DNA of 63,179 nt, taken from positions 1 to 63,179 of the forward strand of contig CAJTER010000025.1 in NCBI GenBank assembly GCA_910575405.1, written 5' to 3'. This document shows positions 15,517 to 24,395 of the stretch, in pieces. Positions within the stretch are counted from its first letter, which is position 1. Each line of letters opens with the position of its first letter. Source of the DNA: Clostridia bacterium (GTDB taxonomy: Bacteria > Bacillota > Clostridia > Peptostreptococcales > Anaerovoracaceae). The translations under genes and the position numbers were made by a program. The notes beneath the pieces are model-generated. The model did no database searches and had not been told where the DNA came from. It saw nothing but the letters and a program-made list of their open reading frames with translations.

Positions 15517-16197
15517 ATGGAATATAAAATCATAGGTGCGACTCTTCCGGCAGTAGAAGTTCACCTCAATCAGGGAGAAACGATGTTTACTCAGTCCGGA
15601 GGCATGTCCTGGCAGAGCGACGGGATTGAGATGACAACCAATACAAGAGGCGGCGTGCTGAAAGGTCTGGGCAGAATGTTTTCCGGAGAGTCCATGTTTT
15701 TGGCGCACTACAGAGCCATTCGGGATCAGGCATCCATTGCGTTTGCAGCAACGGTTCCCGGCAGCATTGTGCCAGTAGACGTTGGTTCTTCTAATGGTCT
15801 TATCATGCAGAAGGGCGCATTTTTATGTGCGGAGGATTCGGTACAGATTGAAACCATTTTTACCAAAAAATTCAGTGCAGGCTTTTTTGGAGGCGAAGGA
15901 TTTATTCTGCAGAGATTGACGGGGAGCGGAAAGGCATTCCTGGAAATCGATGGTGATATTGTGCAGAAGGATCTGAAGCCAGGGGAAGTGTTAAAGGTGG
16001 ATACTGGAAATGTAGCGGCCTTTGCACCGACTGTAAGCTATGAAATTGAGACCGTGAAGGGTATGGGCAACATTCTCTTTGGAGGCGAGGGACTGTTCCT
16101 TACTAGGCTGACAGGACCAGGCAAGGTCATTCTTCAGACCATGAACTTTGCGGATTTCGCGGGAACGATTGCTGCGAGAATCCCAAGCAACGGATAA
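15517..16197 (+). CDS. AIM24/TIGR00266-family protein
   Basis: This 226-residue all-beta protein has the family's glycine-rich blocks: LNQGETMFTQSGGMSWQSDG near the start, GLGRMFSGESMF, FFGGEGFILQRLTGSGKAFL and its internal repeat FGGEGLFLTRLTGPGKVIL. There is no signal peptide or membrane helix. The fold resembles tryptophan-RNA attenuation/AIM24 proteins; the cellular role is not known. It has its own promoter and terminator. Confidence 0.88.
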   Translation: MEYKIIGATLPAVEVHLNQGETMFTQSGGMSWQSDGIEMTTNTRGGVLKGLGRMFSGESMFLAHYRAIRDQASIAFAATVPGSIVPVDVGSSNGLIMQKGAFLCAEDSVQIETIFTKKFSAGFFGGEGFILQRLTGSGKAFLEIDGDIVQKDLKPGEVLKVDTGNVAAFAPTVSYEIETVKGMGNILFGGEGLFLTRLTGPGKVILQTMNFADFAGTIAARIPSNG

Positions 16198-16221
16198 AAA
16201 CGAAATGATTACAATCGAAAG

Positions 16222-16257
16222 CTGCATCATAAACTTATGTTATGGTGCAGTTTTTTT
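16222..16257 (+). terminator. Rho-independent terminator after AIM24 gene
   Basis: CTGCATCATAA (16222-16232) pairs with TTATGGTGCAG (16240-16250) through one G-T pair, followed by seven T. Confidence 0.85.
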
Positions 16258-16266
16258 AAAAGATAC

Positions 16267-16295
16267 TTGACAAATATTGGAAACTATCATATAAT
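16267..16295 (+). promoter_or_regulatory. full-consensus sigma-A promoter for ftsEX
   Basis: TTGACA, exactly 17 bases, and TATAAT, all perfect matches. It lies 186 bases before the ftsE start, leaving a long 5' leader (16302-16480) that holds a possible 13-codon reading frame at 16322-16363. Confidence 0.8.
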
Positions 16296-16321
16296 AAAAT
16301 GTAAATAAAAGGAAAAATAAT

Positions 16322-16363
16322 ATGAAAAACAATGAAAAAGGATTTCACAAGCCTTTCACATGA
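16322..16363 (+). CDS. possible 13-residue leader peptide
   Basis: AAAGG lies nine bases before an ATG that opens a short frame (MKNNEKGFHKPFT) ending in TGA. It is in the ftsE leader between the promoter and the gene. Two similar elements, TTTCACA, occur in it. No regulatory residue bias is evident, so this may be chance. Confidence 0.25.
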   Translation: MKNNEKGFHKPFT

Positions 16364-16480
16364 AAATGATAATATTGTTATGTTCTGAGGAATAATGGCG
16401 AGATTTGTTTGAAAAACAAATGAATCTATAGTACACTAATGTAGCCAGGTACATGGAGCGGGAAAGGGGTTTGGACATAA

Positions 16481-17239
16481 ATGATTGCTTTTGAGCACGT
16501 GACAAAGCGTTACAAATCAAACATCGGCCTTGACGATGTCAGTGTAAAAATAAATAAAGGGGAATTTGTTTTTCTGGTAGGGCCCAGCGGAGCAGGAAAG
16601 TCGACCTTTATTCGATTGATTTTAAAGGAAATCGATGCAGACAAGGGTATGATTAAAGTAATGGGAAGGGATGTAACCAAATTTTCAAACAGGCAGGTTC
16701 CCAGGCTGAGAAGAGATGTGGGAATCGTCTTTCAGGATTTCCGGCTGCTCCCAAAGAAAACGGTATTTGAGAATGTGGCTTTTGCCATGGAAATCATCCA
16801 TAAATCGCAAAGGATGATCAGAAGACAGGTGCCTCAGATTCTCAGCCTGGTGGGAATTGGGACCAAGGCACACAAATATCCTAATGAGTTGTCAGCAGGA
16901 GAACAGCAGAGAGTGGCAATCGCAAGGGCAATTGTCAACAACCCGATGATTCTTATTGCAGATGAGCCTACGGGAAATCTGGATCCGGAGACTGCATGGG
17001 AGATTATGCAGCTGCTGGAGCAGATCAATATGAGGGGAACGACGATCCTTATGGTTACGCATGCCAAAGATATTGTGGATAAAATGAACAAACGGGTCAT
17101 TGCTATTGAAAAGGGGCGCATTGTCCGGGATGATGTAGGTACGTATGGATTCGAAGAGGCTCTTGCTAATATGGAAGTAACCATGAATACACTTCAGCAT
17201 AGGCGCGAATTTAATGAAAGAAGAAGGGGAAACTTATAA
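16481..17239 (+). CDS. ftsE: cell-division ABC ATPase FtsE
   Basis: This 252-residue protein has Walker A VGPSGAGKST, Q-loop IVFQDFRLLP, signature LSAGEQQRVAIARA, Walker B LIADEPTGNLD and H-loop VTHAKDIV, in the short FtsE format. It starts two bases before ftsX in a tight pair. In Firmicutes FtsEX uses ATP to control a peptidoglycan hydrolase outside the membrane, here presumably the PcsB-like protein encoded next. GAAAGGGG lies upstream of the ATG. Confidence 0.95.
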   Translation: MIAFEHVTKRYKSNIGLDDVSVKINKGEFVFLVGPSGAGKSTFIRLILKEIDADKGMIKVMGRDVTKFSNRQVPRLRRDVGIVFQDFRLLPKKTVFENVAFAMEIIHKSQRMIRRQVPQILSLVGIGTKAHKYPNELSAGEQQRVAIARAIVNNPMILIADEPTGNLDPETAWEIMQLLEQINMRGTTILMVTHAKDIVDKMNKRVIAIEKGRIVRDDVGTYGFEEALANMEVTMNTLQHRREFNERRRGNL

Positions 17240-17241
17240 TC

Positions 17242-18135
17242 ATGTTCAGACGTTTTTTCTATAATATAAAACAGGCCTTTCAGCAGGTTTTCAGGAATGG
17301 AGCTATGACCATGGCATCTGTTTTTGCTATTACAGCCATGCTTCTGATCCTGGGGTTATTCTTTATTATTGTAATTAATATCAATACTGCAGCAGAAACA
17401 GTGGAAAGGGATTATGATACAATTGAAGTCTTTTTGCTGGATACGACAACGGAACAGGACGCAAATCAGATGATCGAGTCTTTGCAAGGGGAAAATGGCG
17501 TAGAGGAGGTTTCCTACAGGAGCCGGGACATGGCGCTGGAGGAGCTGAAGGCCAGATGGGGAGAAAGCGGTTATCTGCTGGATTCCCTCACGGAAAACCC
17601 TCTTCCAAATTCCATTATCATTAAGATAAAAAGTTTGGAAGCTGCCGATGATATTGCTGCGGCTGCCAAAGCTTTGGATGGTATTGAGGATGTAAAGTAT
17701 TATAAACAAACGGTGGATAAGCTTATGGGCGCGACCCGCTTTGTGCAGCTTGCCGCTGTTATACTGATGCTCTTTTTGATTATCGTATCGGTTGTAGTAG
17801 TATCTAATACGATTAAGCTGACGGTCTTTAACCGGGCAAGGGAAATCAGTATTATGAAATATGTAGGCGCAACAAACTGGTTTATACGGGGACCATTTTT
17901 GACAGAAGGAATTATCATCGGCCTTTTTTCCGCAGCTATATCGGTGGGGATTTCAGCACTGATCTATAAAAAAGTAGTAGGGCTCATTGGTGAAGATGTG
18001 TTTGCCATCTTGTCCATGCCAATGGTGCCGGTAGAATTTCTCGTCTATAATCTGATTTGGATTTTTGCAGCTCTCGGCATCAGCATCGGAGCTTGCGGAA
18101 GCATAATTTCCATGAGAAAGTTCTTGGATGCGTAG
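17242..18135 (+). CDS. ftsX: cell-division membrane protein FtsX
   Basis: The 297-residue protein has a short cytoplasmic N-terminus, one membrane helix at about 20-42, an extracellular domain to about 165, then three helices. GAMTMASVFAITAMLLILG and the block FNRAREISIMKYVGATNWFIRGPF are typical of FtsX. The extracellular loop would contact the PcsB-like hydrolase. It begins two bases after ftsE and ends 12 bases before the hydrolase. Confidence 0.95.
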   Translation: MFRRFFYNIKQAFQQVFRNGAMTMASVFAITAMLLILGLFFIIVININTAAETVERDYDTIEVFLLDTTTEQDANQMIESLQGENGVEEVSYRSRDMALEELKARWGESGYLLDSLTENPLPNSIIIKIKSLEAADDIAAAAKALDGIEDVKYYKQTVDKLMGATRFVQLAAVILMLFLIIVSVVVVSNTIKLTVFNRAREISIMKYVGATNWFIRGPFLTEGIIIGLFSAAISVGISALIYKKVVGLIGEDVFAILSMPMVPVEFLVYNLIWIFAALGISIGACGSIISMRKFLDA

Positions 18136-18147
18136 GAGGTTTTGTTT

Positions 18148-19401
18148 ATGCAAAAGAAAATTACAGTAGTCATAGCTCTCATTCTCATCTGCAGTCTTGT
18201 TTTTGGAAGCACCGCTGTATATGCGGCAGGTTCCAGTCTCAGCGAGAAAAAGCAGGAGTCTAAAAATATCAAGAATAAGATACAGCAGGAACAGGACGCG
18301 CTGGAGCAGGGTAAGAAGACAGAGGCAAATCTGAGCAATCAGATTCAGGAGCTGGAGGTGCGCATCGGCGAGGTTGAAAACCAGATCGATCTTTTAAAGG
18401 GAAAGATTCAGACAAAGCAGGGAGAGGTTGCCCAGGCAAAAAAGGATTTAAAGCAGGCGGAAGAGGACGTGGACTCCCAGACGGATAATCTCAACGTGAG
18501 ACTGAGAACCATGTATAAAAACGGCTCCATCGGATTTCTGGATGTCCTGCTGGGATCCGGGAGCCTGTCGGAATTTATTAGTAACATCGACATGGTACAG
18601 AGGGTACATTCCAGCGATAAAGATGTGCTTTCCGACCTGAAAGAGTGGTATGAAGCGGTAAACGAGAAAAAGAAAAAACTGGAGTCCCTTCAGGCGCAGC
18701 TGGAAACCCAGAAGTCTGAGGAAGCCGAAAAGCAGGCGGCATTAGCAGCAGACAAGCAGGAAGTTTCCAAAAAGAAAGCCAGCGTTGCAGCCCAGAACGA
18801 AAAACATGAGGACAATATTCAGGATCTGAATGCGGAAGCCGATCACATTGCCAGCATCATTCAGCAGGACATTGAACGGGCTCAGCGGGAAGCGGCAGCA
18901 AAGAAGGAGAAAGAAAAGGATAAATCTTCCGCAGGCAGCGGAAGCTCAGGGAGCAGCTCGGGAGGAAGCTCAGGGGGTAGCAGCTCCGGCAGCTCTTCCG
19001 GAAACGGGAAGTTCACCTGGCCAGTTCCGGGTCATACCAGAGTTTCTTCGAATTACGGCTGGAGAAACTGTCCTTTCCACGGCAGGGAAAAGCATACGGG
19101 GATCGATATCCCGGCTCCCTACGGAACGCCAGTAAAGGCAGCAGCAAGCGGCACGGTGATTTATTCCGGCTATCTGGGCAGCTACGGAAATGCTATTATC
19201 ATCCGCCATGGAAACGGACTGTACACTTTGTATGGTCATAACAGCAGCCTGGTAGCCCGTTCAGGTGCAAAGGTTTCCAAGGGGCAAACCGTGGCAAAGG
19301 TAGGAAGCACAGGCAGCTCTACCGGGAATCACTGCCATTTTGAAGTCCGAAAGGGTGGCAGCGGCTATGGAAACGACGTAAACCCGTGGAACTACTTATA
19401 G
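18148..19401 (+). CDS. PcsB/EnvC-like coiled-coil M23 murein hydrolase
   Basis: The 417-residue secreted protein has a signal peptide (ICSLVFGSTAVYAAG, cleavage near 27), a long coiled coil (about 30-240), a Gly/Ser-rich linker (about 258-285) and a C-terminal M23 LytM domain. The zinc motifs are visible as HTGIDIPAP and the paired histidines in GNHCHFEV, so unlike EnvC the domain looks catalytically complete. GTAGGAGGT precedes ATG 18148; the frame also opens at a TTG six bases earlier. Position after ftsEX is the classical arrangement for an FtsEX-activated cell-separation hydrolase. Confidence 0.92.
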   Translation: MQKKITVVIALILICSLVFGSTAVYAAGSSLSEKKQESKNIKNKIQQEQDALEQGKKTEANLSNQIQELEVRIGEVENQIDLLKGKIQTKQGEVAQAKKDLKQAEEDVDSQTDNLNVRLRTMYKNGSIGFLDVLLGSGSLSEFISNIDMVQRVHSSDKDVLSDLKEWYEAVNEKKKKLESLQAQLETQKSEEAEKQAALAADKQEVSKKKASVAAQNEKHEDNIQDLNAEADHIASIIQQDIERAQREAAAKKEKEKDKSSAGSGSSGSSSGGSSGGSSSGSSSGNGKFTWPVPGHTRVSSNYGWRNCPFHGREKHTGIDIPAPYGTPVKAAASGTVIYSGYLGSYGNAIIIRHGNGLYTLYGHNSSLVARSGAKVSKGQTVAKVGSTGSSTGNHCHFEVRKGGSGYGNDVNPWNYL

Positions 19402-19414
19402 GAGTTTTGTGAAT

Positions 19415-21049
19415 ATGGATCATATTAATCCGATTATTGAGGAATTGTTACACAAAAGAGGGATTACGGGTGAAGAGAACATAAAGGAATTTTTATCCGA
19501 AAAACCGCAAAAAACATATGATCCATTCCTGCTTCCGGATCTGGAAGCAGGGGTGGATTTACTATTATCAGCAGCAGAGCAGAACAGACGGATCTGCATT
19601 TATGGCGATTATGATGCAGATGGGATCACCTCAGTTGCCATTCTCATGGAGTTTTTGGGCAGTATCACAAATAACCTTGAGTTTTACATACCTTCCCGCT
19701 TTGATGAAGGCTACGGACTCAATGCAGATGCAGTGAGAAAAATACGGGAGGGCGGCGCAGATGTGCTGGTAACAGTGGACTGTGGAAGCGTTTCCTATGA
19801 GGAAGTGGAGCTGGCAAAGGAGCTTGGTATGGGGGTTCTGGTAACCGATCACCACAGCATCACCGATGTGAGAGCCGACTGTTTGCTGATCAATCCAAAA
19901 CGGGAAGACAGCCGGTATCCGTTCTCCGAGCTGGCAGGCTGCGGGGTCGCCTTCAAGCTGGCACAGGGCATTCAGAAAAAAATGGGACTTGCCAAAACTG
20001 TGCTTAACCGAACCCTGGATCTTGCGGCTCTGGGAACAATCGCAGATGTGGTACCTCTTTTGGACGAAAACAGGACGCTGGTTAAGTATGGAATGCGAAT
20101 TATCAGCAGCGGTGTGCGGCCAGGTCTCGCACAGCTAATTGACGATATATCCCTGAAGCGGGAAAAGCTGAAATCCGATCATATTTCCTTTGGAATCGCG
20201 CCGCACCTGAATGCGGCCGGACGGATGGGGGACGCCTCCATTGCGGCATCTCTTTTGCTGGCGCAGGAAACGGATGCCATCAGCAGCAGAGTAGAGCAGC
20301 TGATCGCCTTTAACAGCCAGCGAAAAAAGCTGCAGGAGGATGCCTATGAATACTGCAAAGGAATTATTGAGGATCACCTTTTGGAGCGAAAGTTCTTGCT
20401 GGTCTATGCGGAAGGGATTCATGAAGGGATTGCGGGAATTGTAGCTGGCAAGTTAAAGGAACTGTATGAAAGGCCGGTAATCCTTTTGACGCCATCCGGC
20501 GAGTATCTGAAGGGAACGGGAAGGAGCATCACGGGACTGCATCTTTACCAGGTGTTGAAGAATCATGAAGAACTGTTCTTAAGATTCGGGGGACATGCCG
20601 GAGCGTGCGGCTTTCTCATGGAGCGAAACCATTTTCAGGATCTGGATGCTTTCTTAGAGGAGGACATGCAAAGAGCTCTGGAAGAAAATCCGCAGCTGCT
20701 CACCCGCCGGATCGAATCGGATATGGAACTTGAAGGCAGGCAGGTTACGTTGGAACTTGCCGAGCTGCTGGAATGCCTTGAGCCATTTGGAAGCAAAAAT
20801 CCGAAGCCCATCTTTCAGCTTTCCCATGTAACTATCGCCAGGAAACAGCCCATGGGAGACGGAAGGCATATCCGTTTTCTCGCAGAATGCAGGGATGGAT
20901 GCAGCGTGGAATGCGTGCTATTTAACAAGGCAAAGGAGCTGGAACCCATTTTGTATGGAGGGCAGCCTGTGGATTTGACAGGATGCGTCGATTTGCAAGA
21001 GTGGAAGGGGAATAAAAGGGTACAATTTATGGTAGATACTGTGGTATAA
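19415..21049 (+). CDS. recJ: single-stranded-DNA exonuclease RecJ
   Basis: This 544-residue protein has the DHH-family motifs YGDYDADGITS and VTDHHSIT, then the DHHA1 motif (FGGHAGACGF) and a C-terminal OB-like domain. RecJ degrades single-stranded DNA 5' to 3' in repair and recombination. TAGGAG overlaps the stop of the upstream gene; a GTG at 19409 is an alternative start four bases from that site. Cotranscription with the cell-wall cluster is likely from the eight-base gap. Confidence 0.92.
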   Translation: MDHINPIIEELLHKRGITGEENIKEFLSEKPQKTYDPFLLPDLEAGVDLLLSAAEQNRRICIYGDYDADGITSVAILMEFLGSITNNLEFYIPSRFDEGYGLNADAVRKIREGGADVLVTVDCGSVSYEEVELAKELGMGVLVTDHHSITDVRADCLLINPKREDSRYPFSELAGCGVAFKLAQGIQKKMGLAKTVLNRTLDLAALGTIADVVPLLDENRTLVKYGMRIISSGVRPGLAQLIDDISLKREKLKSDHISFGIAPHLNAAGRMGDASIAASLLLAQETDAISSRVEQLIAFNSQRKKLQEDAYEYCKGIIEDHLLERKFLLVYAEGIHEGIAGIVAGKLKELYERPVILLTPSGEYLKGTGRSITGLHLYQVLKNHEELFLRFGGHAGACGFLMERNHFQDLDAFLEEDMQRALEENPQLLTRRIESDMELEGRQVTLELAELLECLEPFGSKNPKPIFQLSHVTIARKQPMGDGRHIRFLAECRDGCSVECVLFNKAKELEPILYGGQPVDLTGCVDLQEWKGNKRVQFMVDTVV

Positions 21050-21050
21050 T
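21042..21050 (+). promoter_or_regulatory. extended -10 element before the S41 protease
   Basis: TGGTATAAT overlaps the recJ stop codon. No convincing -35 is present, but the TG extension supports a secondary promoter for the protease gene 48 bases downstream. Confidence 0.45.
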
Positions 21051-21097
21051 CAAAGTATTGTGCGTACAATTTTGTGTGAAGGATGGAGGATAATGTT

Positions 21098-22279
21098 ATG
21101 CAGATGAAAAAACAAAGCTTTACCATTCTGCTGATAGCCGTATTTCTGGCAGGCTGTGCAGCTGCGCTGGGCAGCGTACTTTTGGTAGAAAAGGGAGTGA
21201 TCGGAGAAACTGTAAAAGTTGCAAAGGACAAGTATGGATACTACCAGCAGTTGGATCAGAGGTATGCGAAGCTGAACCAACTTTATGATGATATTACTGT
21301 AAATTACTATAAAGAGCCAAAGGTAGAAGATCTGGAAACAGGAATGTACAAAGGCCTTGTAGCAGGACTGGGCGATCCCTATTCTGCCTATATGACTTCA
21401 AAAGAGTTTCAGTCATGGAACGACCAGGTATTGGGTGAATTCGAAGGGATTGGGATTAATTTTTCCATGAATTCAGACGGCGAATTTGTCATACTCAGCT
21501 CAATTCCAAATACACCGGCAGAAGCAGCAGGTCTCAGAGCCGGAGACCGTATCCTGGCAGTTGATGGAAAAATGTTCAGTGATGTAGACTTGCTCAGCAG
21601 TGCAATTAAGGGAAAGGCAGGGACAAAGGTATCCATCATATATGAAAGAAACGGGAAGCAAAAAGAAGTCTCTATGAAGCGGGCAAAAATTGTAACGCAG
21701 ACGGTTACTGGAAAAATGCTCAAAAAGAATATCGGCTATATTGCTCTGTCTTCTTTTGAGGAACATACTGCCGAGGACTTTAAGGCTCAGGTTTCTGCTC
21801 TGGAGAAAAAAGGTGCGGAGAATCTGGTTATTGATTTAAGAGATAACGGCGGCGGTCTGATGAATTCCGGCGTTGAAATTGCAGATTACCTTTTGGGAGA
21901 AGGAACGATTACCTACCTTCAGGATAGGCAAGGAAGAAAAGAATATATCAGCTCGGATAAAAATGCTACAGATTTACAGTGTGCATTTCTGGTTAATGAA
22001 AATACAGCCAGCACATCCGAGATTCTGGCTGCGGCAGTAAAGGATGATGGAACGCATTTCCTGGTGGGAACTACTACATTCGGAAAGGGTATCGTACAAT
22101 CCTCTCAGCAGCGGCAGGACGGAAGCGCATTAAAGCTTACTACTATGCAATATTTTTCGCCAAAAGGCCATGTGATTCATGAAAAGGGTATAAAACCGGA
22201 TTATGTTGTAAAAGCAGATGAGAAGGATAAGCAGGACAAACAGCTGAATAAAGCGGTGCAGGTTTTAGAAACAAAATAG
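21098..22279 (+). CDS. S41-family carboxy-terminal processing protease (CtpA/B-like)
   Basis: The 393-residue protein has an N-terminal signal anchor with a lipobox-like LAGC, a PDZ domain (about 80-165, with GIGINFSM and AAGLRAGDRILAVDG) and an S41 catalytic domain. The nucleophile region is NENTASTSEILAAA and the lysine is in TFGKGIVQ. GGAGG lies seven bases before ATG 21098. CtpB relatives process secreted or sporulation signalling proteins; the position after the FtsEX/PcsB-like cluster suggests a cell-envelope role. Confidence 0.92.
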   Translation: MQMKKQSFTILLIAVFLAGCAAALGSVLLVEKGVIGETVKVAKDKYGYYQQLDQRYAKLNQLYDDITVNYYKEPKVEDLETGMYKGLVAGLGDPYSAYMTSKEFQSWNDQVLGEFEGIGINFSMNSDGEFVILSSIPNTPAEAAGLRAGDRILAVDGKMFSDVDLLSSAIKGKAGTKVSIIYERNGKQKEVSMKRAKIVTQTVTGKMLKKNIGYIALSSFEEHTAEDFKAQVSALEKKGAENLVIDLRDNGGGLMNSGVEIADYLLGEGTITYLQDRQGRKEYISSDKNATDLQCAFLVNENTASTSEILAAAVKDDGTHFLVGTTTFGKGIVQSSQQRQDGSALKLTTMQYFSPKGHVIHEKGIKPDYVVKADEKDKQDKQLNKAVQVLETK

Positions 22280-22306
22280 CCTTAGAGCCGTTTTTGATAC
22301 AAACGG

Positions 22307-23263
22307 TCACCTTGCAAGAATATAAAAGGTATAAATTCCATAAAGGAATATGAAAGAAAGGCCCCATATCCTTCCGATTTTTCGGCTGATAAGAGCGGGA
22401 ATCATAGTGAAGATGCTGGCGCCAATCAGGATGGCCGCATCATAAATGCTCACCAGTTCTACAGCAATGGGATGAATAGTCACAGAAGCACTTAAAACAA
22501 AGAGCAAATTAAAGAGATTGGAACCGATTACATTGCCAACAGCAATATCGGTTTCTCCTTTTATTGCGGCAGCTATGCTGGTGACAAGTTCAGGAAGGGA
22601 TGTACCGATTGCGACAATGGTCAGGCCGATGAGAGTCTGACTGATACCAAAAGAAGCTGCAATTTGACTGGCGGAGTTTACAACTAGCTGGCCGCCGATA
22701 ATAATACCTGCAAGGCCGCATATGGAGAGAAGAACCCCTTTAGGAAGCGACGGTTTTTTTCCATCTGGTTCCGGTGGTGCGGGTGATGCTTTTGCCTTTT
22801 GGATGGTGGAAACCAGGAAAAAAGCGAAAATAGCAAGTAAAATAATTCCATCAATACGGGAAAGCTGCAGCACTGTCTGGGGGACAGAATCCGAAGCGCC
22901 TAAGTGACTTACCGCTAAAAATATAAATACAATAGCTGCTATAATAGACAGTGGATATTCATTTTTTAGGATGGGAGTCTGCACTGGGCAGGGCTTAATA
23001 AGGGAGCAGGCGCCTAAAACCATGAGAAGATTGAACAAATTAGAGCCGATTACATTGCCAACCGCAATCCCGTTTTGACCGGTTACTGCTGCTGTAATGC
23101 TGACAGCAGCCTCAGGAGCGCTGGTGCCAAAAGCCACGATGGTCAATCCGATAATGAAGGAAGGTATACGAAAATATTTGGCAATAGCAGAGCTGCCATC
23201 GACAAAAATATCGGCGCCTTTGACCAAAAGAACGAACCCAACAATCAGTAAAATATAATCCAT
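22307..23263 (-). CDS. calcium/sodium antiporter of the CaCA family (YrbG-like)
   Basis: This 318-residue membrane protein has two inverted alpha repeats, each with GLTIVAxGTS(A/L)PE and GNVIGSNLFNLL, around about ten membrane helices. These are the ion-binding repeats of CaCA exchangers. It faces the S41 protease gene tail to tail across 27 bases. The leader contains a large inverted repeat (23274-23313), described separately. Confidence 0.9.
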   Translation of the reverse strand: MDYILLIVGFVLLVKGADIFVDGSSAIAKYFRIPSFIIGLTIVAFGTSAPEAAVSITAAVTGQNGIAVGNVIGSNLFNLLMVLGACSLIKPCPVQTPILKNEYPLSIIAAIVFIFLAVSHLGASDSVPQTVLQLSRIDGIILLAIFAFFLVSTIQKAKASPAPPEPDGKKPSLPKGVLLSICGLAGIIIGGQLVVNSASQIAASFGISQTLIGLTIVAIGTSLPELVTSIAAAIKGETDIAVGNVIGSNLFNLLFVLSASVTIHPIAVELVSIYDAAILIGASIFTMIPALISRKIGRIWGLSFIFLYGIYTFYILAR

Positions 23264-23273
23264 GCTAATTCCC

Positions 23274-23313
23274 CCGTATTTTAGACATAAAAGAATTATA
23301 TGACAAAATACGG
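23274..23313 (-). promoter_or_regulatory. inverted repeat enclosing the antiporter -10 region
   Basis: CCGTATTTT (23274-23282) and AAAATACGG (23305-23313) are perfect inverted repeats, 22 bases apart, with an extra CAT/ATG pair inside. They run from just upstream of the ribosome binding site into the promoter spacer. This could be an operator or, once transcribed from +1, only part of a hairpin. Confidence 0.45.
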
Positions 23314-23324
23314 AACCTTGTCAA
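23295..23324 (-). promoter_or_regulatory. promoter of the antiporter
   Basis: On the minus strand TTGACA (23324-23319), 18 bases, and TATAAT (23300-23295). Confidence 0.65.
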
Positions 23325-23414
23325 CAACGGGAAAGCAGGATTTTGTTGCTGGAACATGGAGAAAAGCATCTGTTTGTTCCTATCTTGCGCTTTAGGACGT
23401 GAAAGTAAAAAGTG

Positions 23415-23443
23415 TTGACGGTAATTTTTCCCGATGATATAAT
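23415..23443 (+). promoter_or_regulatory. sigma-A promoter of the yerC-led gene run
   Basis: TTGACG (23415-23420), 17 bases, TATAAT (23438-23443), 40 bases before the YerC-like start. It may drive a long collinear series of genes reaching to 35.4 kb, though internal promoters are likely. Confidence 0.7.
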
Positions 23444-23462
23444 GATATGACAAATCATATCA
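23443..23462. promoter_or_regulatory. operator-like inverted repeat at the start of transcription
   Basis: TGATATG and CATATCA are perfect seven-base arms separated by six bases. They begin at the last base of the -10 box and cover +1, a repressor position. The adjacent YerC/TrpR-like protein is a candidate ligand. Confidence 0.45.
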
Positions 23463-23482
23463 GGATTGGAAAGGAGCAGACT

Positions 23483-23782
23483 ATGGCTTACGAATCAAAG
23501 TTCAAGCGCGCCGATATTGACGAGCTTTTTAAAGCGATATTGCTGCTGGAAGACGAAGAGGATTGTTACCGCTTTTTTGAAGATATATGTACGGTCAATG
23601 AGATACATTCGATTGCCCAGAGGCTGCAGGTGGCAAAGCTGCTTTCAGAAAAAAAGACATACAGTGAAATTGAAGAGCTGACAAAGGCTTCGACAGCAAC
23701 GATCAGCAGGATCAATAAATGTCTCGTTTATGGTGCAGACGGTTATCAGCGGATTTTGGAAAAAATGGCACAGCAAAAGTAA
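23483..23782 (+). CDS. YerC/YecD-family TrpR-related DNA-binding protein
   Basis: A 99-residue protein with AAGGAG before ATG 23483. The Trp-repressor-like helix-turn-helix is clear: EIHSIAQRLQVAKLLSEKKTYSEIEE, then STATISRINKCL (given in parts). YerC proteins are small uncharacterised regulators in Firmicutes. An inverted repeat over its own promoter suggests autoregulation. It heads the long run of genes that follows. Confidence 0.88.
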   Translation: MAYESKFKRADIDELFKAILLLEDEEDCYRFFEDICTVNEIHSIAQRLQVAKLLSEKKTYSEIEELTKASTATISRINKCLVYGADGYQRILEKMAQQK

Positions 23783-23846
23783 ACGGCAGGCATAAACAGA
23801 ATGTATACAGCGGGACTGACAGGTTCCGCTGTTTTTGGAGTAAAAA

Positions 23847-24395
23847 ATGTATTTGTATGTATACCAGGACTTCCAGGGCGGACTGCTGCGGCGCAGTGAG
23901 ACCGACCGATTGATACGGCAGAGCGCAGGTCTTTATGCGGCAGAAGCGTCCGCTGCAGATGAAACGGTAAGGGATTTTTCCCATGAGCCTGTAGAAAGAA
24001 CCCAAAAAGGAAAGCCATATTTTCCCGGGGATCCCCTTTCTTTTTCCGTCAGCCACACGGGAAAGCTGTGGGTCTGCCTGATGGGAAGGCAGACCATGGG
24101 CGTGGATGTCCAGAAAGTCCGGCGCTGCCGCATGGAGAAAATCGCAGAGCGCTATTATACCCCAGATGAGCAGGCCTATATCCAGCAGGAGGGAGAATGG
24201 GGATTTTTCCAAATCTGGGCAAGAAAAGAGGCATATGCCAAGTTTACAGGAGAAGGGATGACGGAGAAGCTGCGATTGTTTTCCACACTAAAAGATGGTC
24301 ATGTGTCCTTTGTAGACTTCAATATTATGGAGGGCGTTGCGGGAGCCTGCTGCATCAGAAACAAGGAGGAGCTATGGATAAGACAAATCAAATAA
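23847..24395 (+). CDS. 4'-phosphopantetheinyl transferase (Sfp-type)
   Basis: This 182-residue protein is short for an Sfp-type enzyme, but the key motifs are present: FSVSHTGKLWVCL, MGVDVQKV (Mg-binding aspartate) and FFQIWARKEAYAKFTGEG (the W-x-x-KEA motif). It would transfer the phosphopantetheine arm of CoA to carrier proteins. No carrier-protein or synthase gene is near. Its end overlaps the transporter start by 22 bases. Confidence 0.85.
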   Translation: MYLYVYQDFQGGLLRRSETDRLIRQSAGLYAAEASAADETVRDFSHEPVERTQKGKPYFPGDPLSFSVSHTGKLWVCLMGRQTMGVDVQKVRRCRMEKIAERYYTPDEQAYIQQEGEWGFFQIWARKEAYAKFTGEGMTEKLRLFSTLKDGHVSFVDFNIMEGVAGACCIRNKEELWIRQIK

